A stretch of 64,000 nucleotides of DNA from Paenibacillus sp. FSL R5-0766 (GCF_037971845.1 NZ_CP150227.1:744001-808000), one strand, 5' to 3'; positions 53,331 through 63,243 are shown, counted from the first letter of the stretch. Translations and numbers: made by a program. The notes: generated by a model not told the origin, from the letters alone.

Positions 53331-54374
53331 TTACTGAGCCGGTTGCTCTGACTTTTGATCATCACCACTGGCTGTTTTATCTTCGGTGCTGGTCGTACTA
53401 TCATCCGTTGTAGCAGGTGGATGAATAATATCCTGAATATGCTGCTTCAGCTTCTCTTCATTCGTAACCGTCAATACCTGCGCTCCACCAGCTGTCCGTT
53501 CTTCTTTCAGCAGGTTCATTGGCGGGATCTGCTCACTGCCGTTCATGCTGCTCTGGTAACCGAGTCCACCCAGCTTCCACATATCGGAGAGTGTCAGATT
53601 TGTATCTACGTAAGGATTAACCTGTTCCAGAATGGCAGGCAGCTTGGCAATGGTAGTTGTTGACTGCATTTTCGCTGTTACAGCTTTCAGCAATTCACGC
53701 TGACGCTCGGAACGAGCGAAATCCGACATCGCATCATGACGGAAACGAACGTACATGAGCGCTGTTTCGCCATCCAGATGCTGATACCCTTTTTTGAGAT
53801 CAATATCGTATTCGTTATTGTCTGCTTTACTTGTATAGTGCATGTCCTTCTCCACATCGAAATCCACGCCGCCAACGGCATCCACCAATTTGATGAATCC
53901 CTGGAAATCCGTATACACATAATACTGTACAGGAATGCCGAGCAGGTCGCCCGCAGCTTGCATCGCTACGTTAGGGCCATGCGTGATCGCGGTGTTGATC
54001 CGCTCCTTACCGTACCCGTCAATATTGACGTAAGTGTCGCGCAGAATGGAGAACAGATTAATTTTTTTGGTAAGAGGGTCGAGCGATACAACCATCATGC
54101 TGTCGGAGCGAGGAACTTCACCTTTTTTCAATCCACGTGCATCGACACCCATAACGAGAATATTTACCGTTTCTGTGCCTTCCCATTTGGGTGGGTCAGG
54201 AGTATTTACTTTCTCCACATTCTCGATACCTGCGAATGGTGAATCGTCACCGTCCTTTGCCAAACCGTCCAACTGATTGAGAATAGAACCGAAATAATAT
54301 GTCGCTGCTCCTCCAATAATTAACACGAAGGCGGCAAGAGAAATCCAGATGGTTCTCTTCGTCTTTCTGGTCAT
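53331..54374 (-). CDS. LytR-CpsA-Psr (LCP) cell wall ligase
   Basis: 347 residues. A single membrane helix (about 8-30) and an extracellular LCP domain (VNILVMGVDARGLKKGEVPRSDSMMVVSLDPLTKKINLFSILRDTYVNI, RINTAITHGPNVAMQAAGDLLGI, YVRFRHDAMSDFARSERQRELLKAV) with the conserved Arg and Asp residues. LCP enzymes attach wall teichoic acids or capsule to peptidoglycan. The tail is Ser/Thr/Asp-rich. ATG at 54374 follows AAAGGAGAGCTAGC. Confidence 0.93.
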   Translation of the reverse strand: MTRKTKRTIWISLAAFVLIIGGAATYYFGSILNQLDGLAKDGDDSPFAGIENVEKVNTPDPPKWEGTETVNILVMGVDARGLKKGEVPRSDSMMVVSLDPLTKKINLFSILRDTYVNIDGYGKERINTAITHGPNVAMQAAGDLLGIPVQYYVYTDFQGFIKLVDAVGGVDFDVEKDMHYTSKADNNEYDIDLKKGYQHLDGETALMYVRFRHDAMSDFARSERQRELLKAVTAKMQSTTTIAKLPAILEQVNPYVDTNLTLSDMWKLGGLGYQSSMNGSEQIPPMNLLKEERTAGGAQVLTVTNEEKLKQHIQDIIHPPATTDDSTTSTEDKTASGDDQKSEQPAQ

Positions 54375-54589
54375 GCTAGCTCTCCTTTGTAATTGAGATA
54401 AAATATAAAATAAGTCCAAAGTTGTTTCTGTTATAATCTAGCCGAAGCCTTCCGCTCACGTCTCCATCGTCATCAGGCACAAGACGCGGCTCCAGACTAT
54501 TTTTAAAGCTTGCTGAATTTTGACTGATACCATTATAATTTCTTTTTGGGCTACAAGCAATTTCAACAAAATCCAAGTGAGGTATAATC

Positions 54590-55636
54590 ATGCTGGCGAT
54601 TGATGTCAAAGATTTGCGCAAGTCGTTTAGCGTCCAGAAAAGCCGAGGTGGGCTGAAGGGCGCGTTCCAGGACCTGTTTGCACGTCAATACCAGGAGGTA
54701 TTGGCTGTAAATGATATTTCATTTCAGATTCCGCAAGGCGAAATATGCGGATATATTGGGGAGAACGGTGCCGGTAAATCAACAACGATCAAGATGTTGA
54801 CCGGCATTTTGGTGCCTACTTCAGGGCAAATATCGGTTGGTGGATATGTTCCGTATCAGGAACGGGAGAAGTTTGTACAGAATATTGGTGTCGTTTTTGG
54901 TCAGCGCAGTCAATTGTGGTGGGATATTGGCGTTATCGAATCCTTCCATTTATTGCGCAAAGTATATCGTGTCGAAGAGGTCGATTTCCGCAAACGGCTG
55001 GATGAACTGGTTGAGCGGTTGCAGCTTCAGGACCTGCTAAGCCGTCCGGTACGGAAGCTCAGTCTCGGTCAGCGCATGCGCTGCGAGTTAGTGGCAGCCT
55101 TGTTGCATAATCCAAGTATTGTTTTCCTGGACGAACCAACTATTGGTTTGGATATTGTGGTGAAGTCGGAAATTCGGGATTTCTTGAAAGACATGAACAA
55201 GGAGCATGGAACGACCATACTGCTCACAACCCACGATTTGCAGGACATTGAGGCACTGTGCTCCCGGGTGATCATGCTTGATGCAGGCAACATCATCTAT
55301 GATGGAGGTCTGGATCATCTCAAGTCCCAGTGGGGTAAGGAGCGGGAGATCCGCTTCAAGTTTGGTTCAGCTCACAACATCAGTCAGATGCAGGAATGGA
55401 CTGATGGGTTGCCTGTCCGTTGGACGGTAGAGAATGAATTGTCCGCATCTGTATGGATTCCGCTGGAACTGAATGTCTCGGATGTACTCGGACGTGTCGT
55501 TGGACAGGCTGATATTACCGATATTCAGATTATCGAGATTAACACGGATGAGATTGTGCGCAGTATTTACCAATCCGGTTCCGCCGAGCGTCCAGAGATT
55601 GTGGGAGCAGGGAAAGAAGCGGTGGGTGTATCCTGA
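54590..55636 (+). CDS. ABC exporter ATP-binding protein (COG4586 type)
   Basis: 348 residues. Walker A GENGAGKST, signature LSLGQRMRCE (variant of LSGGQ), Walker B IVFLDEPTIGLD and the H-loop TTHD are all present. The C-terminal 100 residues are an extra domain. The gene is joined to two ABC-2 permeases (1 and 5 bp gaps), the COG4586-COG4587-COG3694 arrangement. The substrate is unknown; relatives include drug and polymer exporters. The start ATG follows GAGGTATAATC. Confidence 0.9.
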   Translation: MLAIDVKDLRKSFSVQKSRGGLKGAFQDLFARQYQEVLAVNDISFQIPQGEICGYIGENGAGKSTTIKMLTGILVPTSGQISVGGYVPYQEREKFVQNIGVVFGQRSQLWWDIGVIESFHLLRKVYRVEEVDFRKRLDELVERLQLQDLLSRPVRKLSLGQRMRCELVAALLHNPSIVFLDEPTIGLDIVVKSEIRDFLKDMNKEHGTTILLTTHDLQDIEALCSRVIMLDAGNIIYDGGLDHLKSQWGKEREIRFKFGSAHNISQMQEWTDGLPVRWTVENELSASVWIPLELNVSDVLGRVVGQADITDIQIIEINTDEIVRSIYQSGSAERPEIVGAGKEAVGVS

Positions 55637-55637
55637 G

Positions 55638-56432
55638 ATGAATAGTGCATTTATTGATTTTATGCGCATCCGTTTTCTAACGATGCTGGCATACCGGGTG
55701 AATTATTACTCCGGCATTTTGATATATACGCTGAATATCGGCGTGTATTACTTTACCTGGCAAGCCATTTACGGTAGCAGTGGTGAACTCGGCGGCTTCA
55801 CGGCAGCGCAGATGACCACTTACATCGCTGTATCCTGGATGGCACGTGCCTTTTACTTTAACAACCTGGACCGGGAGATTGCCGCAGATATACGGGATGG
55901 CTCCATTGCGATTCAATTCATCAGGCCGATCAATTACGTTATGGTCAAAATGATGCAGGGTCTTGGCGAAGGTATTTTCCGCTTCCTGCTCCTCATGATT
56001 CCGGGGATGCTCATCGCCATTCTGCTGTTCCCGGTTGAATTGCCTACGGCGCCATCGGCGTGGATTGGCTTTCTCGTCATGCTGTTCTTCAGTTTCCTCA
56101 TTAATTCCCAGATTAATGTGATAACGGGACTGGCGGCATTCTTTGTGGAAAACAATGAAGGCATGATGCGTATGAAACGCGTCGTGGTTGATTTGTTCTC
56201 TGGTCTAATCATCCCGATCAGCCTGTATCCAGGCTGGATGTCCGCGGTGATGAAAGTATTGCCTTTTCAGGCCATTACGTATCTGCCCGGTTCCGTGTTC
56301 ACTGGAAGAGTGGAAGGTACCGCCATCTGGAGTGTGCTCGGTATTCAGGTGTTCTGGTTTGCCGTACTGCTGCTTCCGATGGTATTGATCTGGCGTAAGG
56401 CGCGCAAGCGTCTGTTCGTGCAAGGGGGATAA
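55638..56432 (+). CDS. ABC-2 permease subunit 1
   Basis: 264 residues, six membrane helices (LTMLAYRVNYYSGILIYTLNIGVYYFTWQAIYG, EGIFRFLLLMIPGMLIAILLF, FLVMLFFSFLINSQINVITGLAAFFVEN). ATG at 55638 is 1 bp after the ATPase stop. An open frame extends upstream inside the ATPase gene but is not the start. It forms the COG4587-type half of the exporter. Confidence 0.9.
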   Translation: MNSAFIDFMRIRFLTMLAYRVNYYSGILIYTLNIGVYYFTWQAIYGSSGELGGFTAAQMTTYIAVSWMARAFYFNNLDREIAADIRDGSIAIQFIRPINYVMVKMMQGLGEGIFRFLLLMIPGMLIAILLFPVELPTAPSAWIGFLVMLFFSFLINSQINVITGLAAFFVENNEGMMRMKRVVVDLFSGLIIPISLYPGWMSAVMKVLPFQAITYLPGSVFTGRVEGTAIWSVLGIQVFWFAVLLLPMVLIWRKARKRLFVQGG

Positions 56433-56437
56433 CAGAT

Positions 56438-57223
56438 ATGTACTATATGGGTCTGATCTGGGAATATTTGAAAAATTACATGAAAACACGACTCACGTAC
56501 CGTGCTGATTTCTGGGTGGAGATCCTATCGGATCTGCTGTTCCAGGCAACCAACCTGATCTTTATCTTTGTGGTCTTTCGCCATACGGATAACTTGGGCG
56601 GCTGGAGTGAGAGTGAAGTGCTCTTTGTTTATGGATATTTTATGGTGCCCTATGGCATCTTCAGTTGTTTTATCAATCTGTGGGGATTCAGCGAGCGGTA
56701 CATCGTCAAAGGAGAGATGGATCGGATCCTGACACGTCCTGCACATAACCTGTTCCAGATCTTGCTTGAAAATGTGGATCCGCCTGCACTCGTGGGCTCG
56801 TTTATCGGCCTGATCATCATGATCTTCAGTGGAGCAGAGATGGGTCTGATGCTGGAATGGTGGCATATCCCGGCATTGATTATTTTGGCACTCAGCTCAG
56901 TGATGATCTATGCCGGCATCTATACCACATTGACTTCACTATCCTTTTATTCGGACGCGCCAACAGGTATCCTGCCGTTGATGTATAACATTCAAGGATA
57001 TGGACGCTACCCTGTAACGATCTATAACCGTGCCATTCAGGTGCTGTTAACCTGGATCATTCCGTTTGCCTTCGTGGGGATCTATCCCGCAGCCTTGTTC
57101 CTGGAAAGGTCCGAGATGCATCGCATGGCGCTGCTTACACCTGTGATAGGATTGGTATTTGGCTCCATGGGCTTGCTTTTGTGGAATTTTGGCGTGAAGC
57201 GTTATCGCGGAGCAGGTTCATAA
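56438..57223 (+). CDS. ABC-2 permease subunit 2
   Basis: 261 residues, six membrane helices (TRLTYRADFWVEILSDLLFQATNLIFIFVVF, SEVLFVYGYFMVPYGIFSCFINL, GILPLMYNIQGYGRYPVTIYNRAIQVLLTWIIPFAFVGIYPA). It matches the COG3694 permease type. ATG at 56438 follows GGGGGATAACAGAT. It is the third gene of the exporter operon, followed 45 bp later by bcp. Confidence 0.9.
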   Translation: MYYMGLIWEYLKNYMKTRLTYRADFWVEILSDLLFQATNLIFIFVVFRHTDNLGGWSESEVLFVYGYFMVPYGIFSCFINLWGFSERYIVKGEMDRILTRPAHNLFQILLENVDPPALVGSFIGLIIMIFSGAEMGLMLEWWHIPALIILALSSVMIYAGIYTTLTSLSFYSDAPTGILPLMYNIQGYGRYPVTIYNRAIQVLLTWIIPFAFVGIYPAALFLERSEMHRMALLTPVIGLVFGSMGLLLWNFGVKRYRGAGS

Positions 57224-57268
57224 TAACGCCCTATAGTAATTCATGGGGGAGATTAGGGAGGAACTGAC

Positions 57269-57733
57269 ATGACGTTAAAAGTAGGCGAATTGGCACCGGA
57301 TTTTGAGCTTCCGTCCAGTACGGGAGAATCGGTAAAGCTTTCGGATTACCGCGGACAGCGGGTGCTGCTTTATTTTTATCCCAAAGATATGACCTCGTCC
57401 TGTACACAACAGGCTTGTGATTTTCGGGATCGACATGCTGAATTTGAAGGGCTGAACACGGTCATTCTCGGAATCAGCACCGATCCGATGAAACAACATG
57501 ACAAGTTTATTGCCAAATATGGACTGCCGTTTACCTTGTTATCGGATGAAGAGCACGTTGTAGCCGAGCAATACGGTGTATGGCAGCTGAAGAAAATGTA
57601 TGGCAAGGAGTACATGGGTATGGTTCGCTCCACTTTTCTGATTGATGAAGAGGGGAAATTGATCAAGGACTGGTCCAAAGTTCGGGTCAAAGGACATATC
57701 GAGGCAGCACTTGAGGCTCTGAAGTCCATATAG
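57269..57733 (+). CDS. bcp: Thioredoxin-dependent peroxiredoxin (BCP)
   Basis: 154-residue peroxiredoxin Q/BCP that reduces hydroperoxides with thioredoxin. The peroxidatic Cys lies in [16 protein letters not shown] and the resolving Cys five residues later, as in this class. Further motifs are [15 protein letters not shown] and [13 protein letters not shown]. The start ATG follows GGGAGGAACTGAC. It ends with a terminator at 57769. It may share the exporter operon transcript. Confidence 0.94.
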   Translation: MTLKVGELAPDFELPSSTGESVKLSDYRGQRVLLYFYPKDMTSSCTQQACDFRDRHAEFEGLNTVILGISTDPMKQHDKFIAKYGLPFTLLSDEEHVVAEQYGVWQLKKMYGKEYMGMVRSTFLIDEEGKLIKDWSKVRVKGHIEAALEALKSI

Positions 57734-57768
57734 GCTGCCCCGGCAGAATATTAATTAATCAACAATAT

Positions 57769-57806
57769 AAGGCTGTGCTCGCGGAAGTTGCCGTGAACAC
57801 AGCCTT
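57769..57806. terminator. Terminator after bcp
   Basis: AAGGCTGTG and CACAGCCTTTT form a 9-bp stem; T and A tracts suit both bcp and the convergent germination operon. Confidence 0.85.
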
Positions 57807-57830
57807 TTGCATATGCGGATTTCCAGTACT

Positions 57831-58934
57831 TTAATACTGTTTCTTATGCTTGCGTGAACGAATGCGATATACCAGCAGGAGGAACAAGGGAATGATGAAG
57901 CTGACGGTGATATCCCAGTCTACCCAAGCAGGCATAATCGTATCTGTATAGAAAATAACATTCGGAGCAATCAGGATACCGAGGGCAAATAATAACAGAG
58001 ACGAAGGCAAAATGAGAGGTTTATACGTCTTTAATTGAAATAATTGTGCTGTTCCCAGCACAAAAGCAAATAGATACAGCAGACTTTTAAAATAGGTAGA
58101 GATCAACCAGGCGATAGCCATGAATGCCTCGATTCGTTCGAAGAAATTACCAATATTAATTTTTTGCGAAAGGGCATATGAAATATAGATGCTGTGCTGC
58201 GTCAGCGTAGGTCCCATCACCATGAGTGAGAGCAACAATAACAAGCTTAATAGTAATCCTCCAAAGAAGGTAGCCAGCAAGAAATCCCGTTTGAAATGGG
58301 GCCCGGGGTCCACATAGGGGAGAAATACGGAAAGAACAATAAGTTCACCAAAGGAAGTAAATGCTCCGCGGATGACAGACTCTACTAAATGTATCCAGGG
58401 AATGTCGAAGTAAGGCAGAAGATTAGAACTTTTGGCTTGAGGAAGAAGCCCAAGGAAGAGAAAAGCTATAAACACCACAACGATGGGGGTTAACAGCTCG
58501 GAGCTTAATCCTATCGTACGAAAACCATGGATGAGCCCCCAGGCCAAGGAGCAAATGATCATTAGAATAATGACCCGGATCGGGGTCTGTAGATAGATCT
58601 GGGTTGTCATGAAGTCACCGACCTCACGGACACATATGGCTGCACCTATCGCGAAATAAAATAGATAGGCAACTGAAAGCACAGAACCAACCCAGGCCCC
58701 GAGTAACTTGTTACATATTTCAAAAAGCGACAACTGTGGATGTGTTCGATGCAATTTATATAGAACCCACATGATGCCAAGACCGATCGGCAGACCAATG
58801 AGAGAACAGAACCATGCGTCCTGTTTGCCTACTGCGGTAACGACTGAAGGGTAGATCAGAACCATATCTCCAATCATAACCAGGAAGGTGAGCAGGGTGA
58901 ACTGCCGAATTGTGAGTTTTTCCTTCATCAACAT
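57831..58934 (-). CDS. GerB-type spore germination permease, second copy
   Basis: 367 residues, about ten membrane helices (RQFTLLTFLVMIGDMVLIYPSVVTAVGKQDAWFCSLIGLP, REVGDFMTTQIYLQTPIRVIILM, QKINIGNFFERIEAFMAIAWLISTYFKS). It is a clear tandem duplicate of the preceding gerB-type gene. ATG at 58934 follows GAAGGAGCAGAAGGAC. It is the last gene of operon 2. The extra B subunit could broaden germinant choice. Confidence 0.92.
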   Translation of the reverse strand: MLMKEKLTIRQFTLLTFLVMIGDMVLIYPSVVTAVGKQDAWFCSLIGLPIGLGIMWVLYKLHRTHPQLSLFEICNKLLGAWVGSVLSVAYLFYFAIGAAICVREVGDFMTTQIYLQTPIRVIILMIICSLAWGLIHGFRTIGLSSELLTPIVVVFIAFLFLGLLPQAKSSNLLPYFDIPWIHLVESVIRGAFTSFGELIVLSVFLPYVDPGPHFKRDFLLATFFGGLLLSLLLLLSLMVMGPTLTQHSIYISYALSQKINIGNFFERIEAFMAIAWLISTYFKSLLYLFAFVLGTAQLFQLKTYKPLILPSSLLLFALGILIAPNVIFYTDTIMPAWVDWDITVSFIIPLFLLLVYRIRSRKHKKQY

Positions 58935-58981
58935 GTCCTTCTGCTCCTTCCCATGGATTAATGTTACATTACTCCTCAGAA

Positions 58982-60106
58982 TTATCCTTCAGTGGCTGAT
59001 TGAGGTGGCGATTTGGATTTTCTTCGGGACTTCACTAACTGTATTAGAACCAGCATACCCGGAAGAATGATACCTAACGTGGTGTCCCAATCTACCCAGT
59101 ACGGAACGATGGTGATGATAATAAATGTCAGACTGGGCGCGACGAGATTGGCCATGCCATAAACGAGCAGTGTCGATGGTAGAATGAGCATCTTGAAATG
59201 CTTAAGTTTGAACAGTTCTGCGCATCCAACAATAAAGGCATATAAGTAGATTATCGCTTTGAAGTAGGTAGCAATGAGCCAGGAGCAAGCCATAATGACC
59301 TCGATGCGTTCGAAAAATCCGCCAATGCTAATCTTCTGAGACAAGACAAACGAAGCGTATATATTATGTTGGGTAAGGAAAGGGCCGAGAACGAGCATGG
59401 ATATGGTAACCAGAATAGCAAGGATTAGATTGCCGAGCCCTGCTGAAAAGATAATGTCACGCATACGGTGGGCACTGTTTGCGACGTAGGGCAGGACCAT
59501 CAAAATGGGGATGGTTTCGCCGACGGGATAAATGATACTCACCAGAATGCCCTGCGCAAAGGAGACAACACCCGTGTCTGCTACTGGCTCCAGATTACTG
59601 GTTTCAACCTGTGGAAGTAGACAGATGGCGAGTACCATTGTGAAAAGAATGACGATTGGTATCAGGAGTTCACTGGTTCTTGCGATCGTCTCCAGGCCAT
59701 GGTATACACCCCATCCTATAGCAATAACAAACATAAGAATGATGACACGTATAGGAGTATACTGTAAGATCTGGGAAGTCATGAAATCGCCAACTTCCCG
59801 AGTATGTGTAGATGTACCAATCAGGAAGAAAAACAAGTAGAAGCAGGAGAAAAAGGTACCCGGCCAAAAGCCCAAAATACTTCGGGTAATCTGTACCAGA
59901 TTCTCCCCTGGATGCATACTTCCCAATTTCATAATCAGAGCCATGAGAGCCATTCCGAGTGGAACACCGATAAGAGCACATATCCAGGCATCTTGCTTGG
60001 CATAGGACGTGATAACGGAAGGGTAGATCAACATCATGTCTCCAACCACTAACATAAATGTTAGGGTGGATAATTGTCTTGTTCCGATCCTTCCCTTTTC
60101 AAGCAT
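58982..60106 (-). CDS. GerB-type spore germination permease, first copy
   Basis: 374 residues, about ten membrane helices. Conserved blocks shared with its downstream neighbour are RQLSTLTFMLVVGDMMLIYPSVITSYAKQDAWICALIGVPLG, THTREVGDFMTSQI and QKISIGGFFERIEVIMACSWLIATYFK. ATG at 60106 follows GGGAGGGGTATATC. It is the B subunit of operon 2; it follows the small D-like gene by 21 bp. Confidence 0.92.
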   Translation of the reverse strand: MLEKGRIGTRQLSTLTFMLVVGDMMLIYPSVITSYAKQDAWICALIGVPLGMALMALIMKLGSMHPGENLVQITRSILGFWPGTFFSCFYLFFFLIGTSTHTREVGDFMTSQILQYTPIRVIILMFVIAIGWGVYHGLETIARTSELLIPIVILFTMVLAICLLPQVETSNLEPVADTGVVSFAQGILVSIIYPVGETIPILMVLPYVANSAHRMRDIIFSAGLGNLILAILVTISMLVLGPFLTQHNIYASFVLSQKISIGGFFERIEVIMACSWLIATYFKAIIYLYAFIVGCAELFKLKHFKMLILPSTLLVYGMANLVAPSLTFIIITIVPYWVDWDTTLGIILPGMLVLIQLVKSRRKSKSPPQSATEG

Positions 60107-60127
60107 GATATACCCCTCCCTTATCTC

Positions 60128-60364
60128 CTAAGTTCCAGTCAGTCGTGCTAATATGTGGTTCACAGGGTCGTAGATCCACATGATGATATAAAGTGGACTA
60201 GGGATTTCCCATAGATTGGAAGCTATAACGCTGAACACCGTAGCGGTGAGAAGCATTACACTGTATACGGCTGTTTCTCGCCACTCTTTCCGGTGAATGA
60301 GACCAGGCAGATCAATCCAGCCAATAATGGCTGCTACGACAATAACCGCAAGTGTAATCAGCAA
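60128..60364 (-). CDS. Small two-helix protein in ger operon (D-like subunit)
   Basis: 78 residues with an N-terminal hydrophobic helix, a basic loop (HRKEWRETAV) and a second helix (SVMLLTATVFSVIASNLW), ending in YIIMWIYDPVNHILARLTG. Bacillus ger operons often carry such two-helix D proteins that tune receptor output. TTG at 60364 follows AAAGGAGTG. It lies between gerC and gerB. Identity as D subunit is by context and topology. Confidence 0.75.
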   Translation of the reverse strand: MLITLAVIVVAAIIGWIDLPGLIHRKEWRETAVYSVMLLTATVFSVIASNLWEIPSPLYIIMWIYDPVNHILARLTGT

Positions 60365-60379
60365 GCTTCTCTCACTCCT

Positions 60380-61579
60380 TTACTTTACTTCGTTTCTGAA
60401 TGAATCATCCATTGTACCGACACGTTTAATCTGCACATTGGTTTTGTACTTGATATCCAGTTCTTCAAAATGTTTATCCCACTCATTTTCTATCTTCTTG
60501 AAGAACTTGGGATCTGCATGGTACACTTCCTGTCCAAAACCAAATATATCGACATGGAATTTGCGTTTTACTGAATTGACAGAGTTCTGCATCAGTTCAA
60601 TTAATCGTTCTTCACTATCGGCTTCAAGTTCTTTGAGAACTTTCATCGAACCAATCTTGATCCCGCATTCAACTGCACCGATGGAGGAGACATTCTTGAC
60701 ATCGATGTGGATTACAGGCTTATCATTTACGATTTCTGCTTTTCTTTTCGTTGTTGTACGGAGCGCCTTAAACGTCACGTTGCCTTGCTTGCGACAAGGC
60801 ATATGGCTGACCGTTGATTTTACATTGTCACGGATATAATTGTAGCCTTTGGATTCATCCTCATTTAACCAACCAATCAGCTTGTCTTTCTTGAATACAC
60901 TCAGTCCCGTCGTATTGAGGCGAGCTGGTGAGCGAATGGTCGATATATTGTCTTTATTCCCGCTATGGCTTTTGGGACCGAGGATCTCTACACCCGTAAT
61001 GACGGGCTGGATGCCAGGCGATATCATGAACTCGAGTAATTCATCCCCGGTGACCGTGGTAGTGGGGGACCAGGTCTTAGAAGATATATCGAGAGAATTA
61101 AATATTTTTTCAGCTGGAGTATTATCTAAAGGTGTAAGTACGTCAAGCAGCTGGGAAGCAGTAGTATTCTTAGCAACTAGGACGTAATAATCAGGTCTTG
61201 CTGTAGGCTCACGCATTAACGCCTCTATAACATCATATATTCCGTTTTTACGTGCATATTCTTCACCAAATACCAGAACCCGGATATGTGCAAGGAAGAT
61301 TCTGCGCGGGCTGGTCTCCGTTAATTTCTGAATGGCTTCAAACAAGGTTGTAGCGGACGCTTCGTACTGTGTAACGGCTGTCCCTTTCCCTCCCCCTGCT
61401 TTGGAAGATACCTCATTTGGAACAACGACCTGAGCACTCACTTTGATCATATCTCCATCTTTGTCCACACCGAGACCCAGCATAATGCCAAGTTCATTCA
61501 ATTCCTGCCGATCCCAGCATCCGGTAAGGAGAGGAAGCAGAATGACACAGGATAATATTAAGCGTAAGCATCTATTCAT
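60380..61579 (-). CDS. Ger(x)C family germination lipoprotein, second operon
   Basis: 399 residues. The lipoprotein signal ends LLTGC (acyl Cys21). Mature GerAC motifs include CWDRQELNELGIMLGLGVDKDGDMIKVSAQVV and the three-domain pattern with a VEILGPKS strand and an EVYHADPKFFKKIENEWDKHFEELDIKYKTNVQIKRVG tail. The start ATG follows TAAGGAGCGCACACC. It forms a receptor with the gerA and gerB products around it. Confidence 0.92.
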   Translation of the reverse strand: MNRCLRLILSCVILLPLLTGCWDRQELNELGIMLGLGVDKDGDMIKVSAQVVVPNEVSSKAGGGKGTAVTQYEASATTLFEAIQKLTETSPRRIFLAHIRVLVFGEEYARKNGIYDVIEALMREPTARPDYYVLVAKNTTASQLLDVLTPLDNTPAEKIFNSLDISSKTWSPTTTVTGDELLEFMISPGIQPVITGVEILGPKSHSGNKDNISTIRSPARLNTTGLSVFKKDKLIGWLNEDESKGYNYIRDNVKSTVSHMPCRKQGNVTFKALRTTTKRKAEIVNDKPVIHIDVKNVSSIGAVECGIKIGSMKVLKELEADSEERLIELMQNSVNSVKRKFHVDIFGFGQEVYHADPKFFKKIENEWDKHFEELDIKYKTNVQIKRVGTMDDSFRNEVK

Positions 61580-61599
61580 GGTGTGCGCTCCTTACCGAA

Positions 61600-63114
61600 T
61601 TACCGCTTCGTTTTTTTGGTGGACTGTCTAGTTTCATTTGTTGTGCTGGTAGAGAGCGGACGAGTTTTCATACGGGACCAGGGTACACGAAAGATCGTGT
61701 CTTTGAGATCCTTCTGGATAAAGGGTGCAAAAGGGGACATATAAGGTACCCCGAAAGAACGCAAGCTGCAAAGATGCGTTACGGTAATTAACAACACAAT
61801 CAGGATGCCATAGAATCCGAAGGCAGCGGCCAGGATCATCAGAACGAACCGCAACATACGTACCGAGATGGATAGCCCATTTTCGGGAATGACATAACTG
61901 GATATCGCAGTGATGGATACGATGATGACCATTGCAGCAGATACAACCCCCGCATCTACCGCGGCTTGACCAATAACAAGCGTACCCACAATGGACACAG
62001 CCTGACCGACCGTCTTCGGTATCCGAATGCCTGCTTCTCGCAGAATCTCATAAGTTAGCTCCATCAACAGGGCTTCAATAAAAGCCGGGAAAGGCACACC
62101 TTCTCGCTGAGCCGCCAAACTGATTAGAAGGTTGGTAGGAAGCATCTCCTGATGAAAAGTAGTAATGGCAATATAAAAGGACGGAGAGAGCAGTGCGATA
62201 AAAAAGGCCAGATATCGGATCAATCGAATCAGTGTACTTATATCAGCTCGCTGATAATAATCTTCAGGTGACTGAAAGAAATGAACAAACAAGGCGGGAA
62301 CAACTAAAACAAACGGTGTCCCGTCGACAATGATTGCGACCCGGCCTTCCAGCAGCGCCGCGGTTACAGTATCGGGTCGTTCGCTATTATATACTGTTGG
62401 AAAAATAGTCCTTGTCTTATCCTCAACCAGCTCTTCGATGTATCCTCCCTCGAGAATGCTGTCGATATCAATCTCATCCAGTCTTCGCCTTAGTTCCTGC
62501 ACTATCTCCTGATCTACGACATGTTCCAGGTACAGCATAGCAACTCGGGTCTTGGTAACTCGACCGATCTCTCTTTCTTCGATCCAGAGATGAGGATCTC
62601 GGATTCGTTTGCGAATTAATGAAGTGTTGGTACGCAGGTTTTCATTGAAACCTTCCATCGGTCCACGAACGACGGTTTGGGATACAGGCTCTCCAACGGA
62701 TCGATCTTCCCAGCCTGCTGCGCCAATTTTCAATCCTCGTACAGATCCTTCCAGTAGTAAGATCGCTGATCCCGACAACAGAGCGTTCAGCACTTCATCC
62801 ATATCATTGACGAGCAGGACATCACTTGCGATCAGAACATCGTTTTGGAGGTAATTCAGATGTTCATCATCTGCTGAAAAATCAGGAAGATCACGCTTAT
62901 GCAATAAGGATTCCATGATGGAGTGATTCAGAATCTGAACATCCACCAATCCATCGATGTATAACATGACGGCAGGCCATTTATGTAGACACTGGAGAGG
63001 GCGCATCATCAAGTCGTTGCTGTTCCCCATCACTTGCTTGCAGTATTCCATATTTTCGCTTAGATCCGGAGAGATTTGCCTCTGATCTTGGCTTTCCAGC
63101 GACGATTCACGCAT
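61600..63114 (-). CDS. GerA-type spore germination protein, second operon
   Basis: 504 residues. Soluble N-terminal half (MLYIDGLVDVQILNHSIMESLL, GFNENLRTNTSLIRKRIRDPHL) followed by five or six membrane helices (LIRYLAFFIALLSPSFYIAITTFHQEMLPTNLLISLAAQREGVPFPAFIEALLMEL). ATG at 63114 follows GGGAGGTGAAGGC. It is the first gene of the gerA-gerC-D-gerB-gerB operon, preceded by a sigma-G-like promoter. Confidence 0.94.
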   Translation of the reverse strand: MRESSLESQDQRQISPDLSENMEYCKQVMGNSNDLMMRPLQCLHKWPAVMLYIDGLVDVQILNHSIMESLLHKRDLPDFSADDEHLNYLQNDVLIASDVLLVNDMDEVLNALLSGSAILLLEGSVRGLKIGAAGWEDRSVGEPVSQTVVRGPMEGFNENLRTNTSLIRKRIRDPHLWIEEREIGRVTKTRVAMLYLEHVVDQEIVQELRRRLDEIDIDSILEGGYIEELVEDKTRTIFPTVYNSERPDTVTAALLEGRVAIIVDGTPFVLVVPALFVHFFQSPEDYYQRADISTLIRLIRYLAFFIALLSPSFYIAITTFHQEMLPTNLLISLAAQREGVPFPAFIEALLMELTYEILREAGIRIPKTVGQAVSIVGTLVIGQAAVDAGVVSAAMVIIVSITAISSYVIPENGLSISVRMLRFVLMILAAAFGFYGILIVLLITVTHLCSLRSFGVPYMSPFAPFIQKDLKDTIFRVPWSRMKTRPLSTSTTNETRQSTKKTKR

Positions 63115-63149
63115 GCCTTCACCTCCCTATACACCCTATATTTTCAAGT

Positions 63150-63180
63150 TAGTATGACCTGGATGAATTCGGATTATCAC
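63150..63180 (-). promoter_or_regulatory. Sigma-G-like promoter of germination operon 2
   Basis: On the minus strand CATACTA (63150-63156) matches the sigma-G -10 consensus. About 18 bases upstream GTGATA is a fair -35. Sigma-G drives ger operons in the forespore of Bacillus. Confidence 0.55.
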
Positions 63181-63214
63181 AAAAAAAAGGAGCCGCGATT
63201 AATCGCAACTCCTT
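63181..63214 (-). terminator. Terminator after dedA-like gene
   Basis: On the minus strand GGAGTTGCGAT and ATCGCGGCTCC form an 11-bp stem followed by eight T residues. Confidence 0.85.
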
Positions 63215-63243
63215 GCTTATTTTAGATGGACGCTCGTTCGAAT

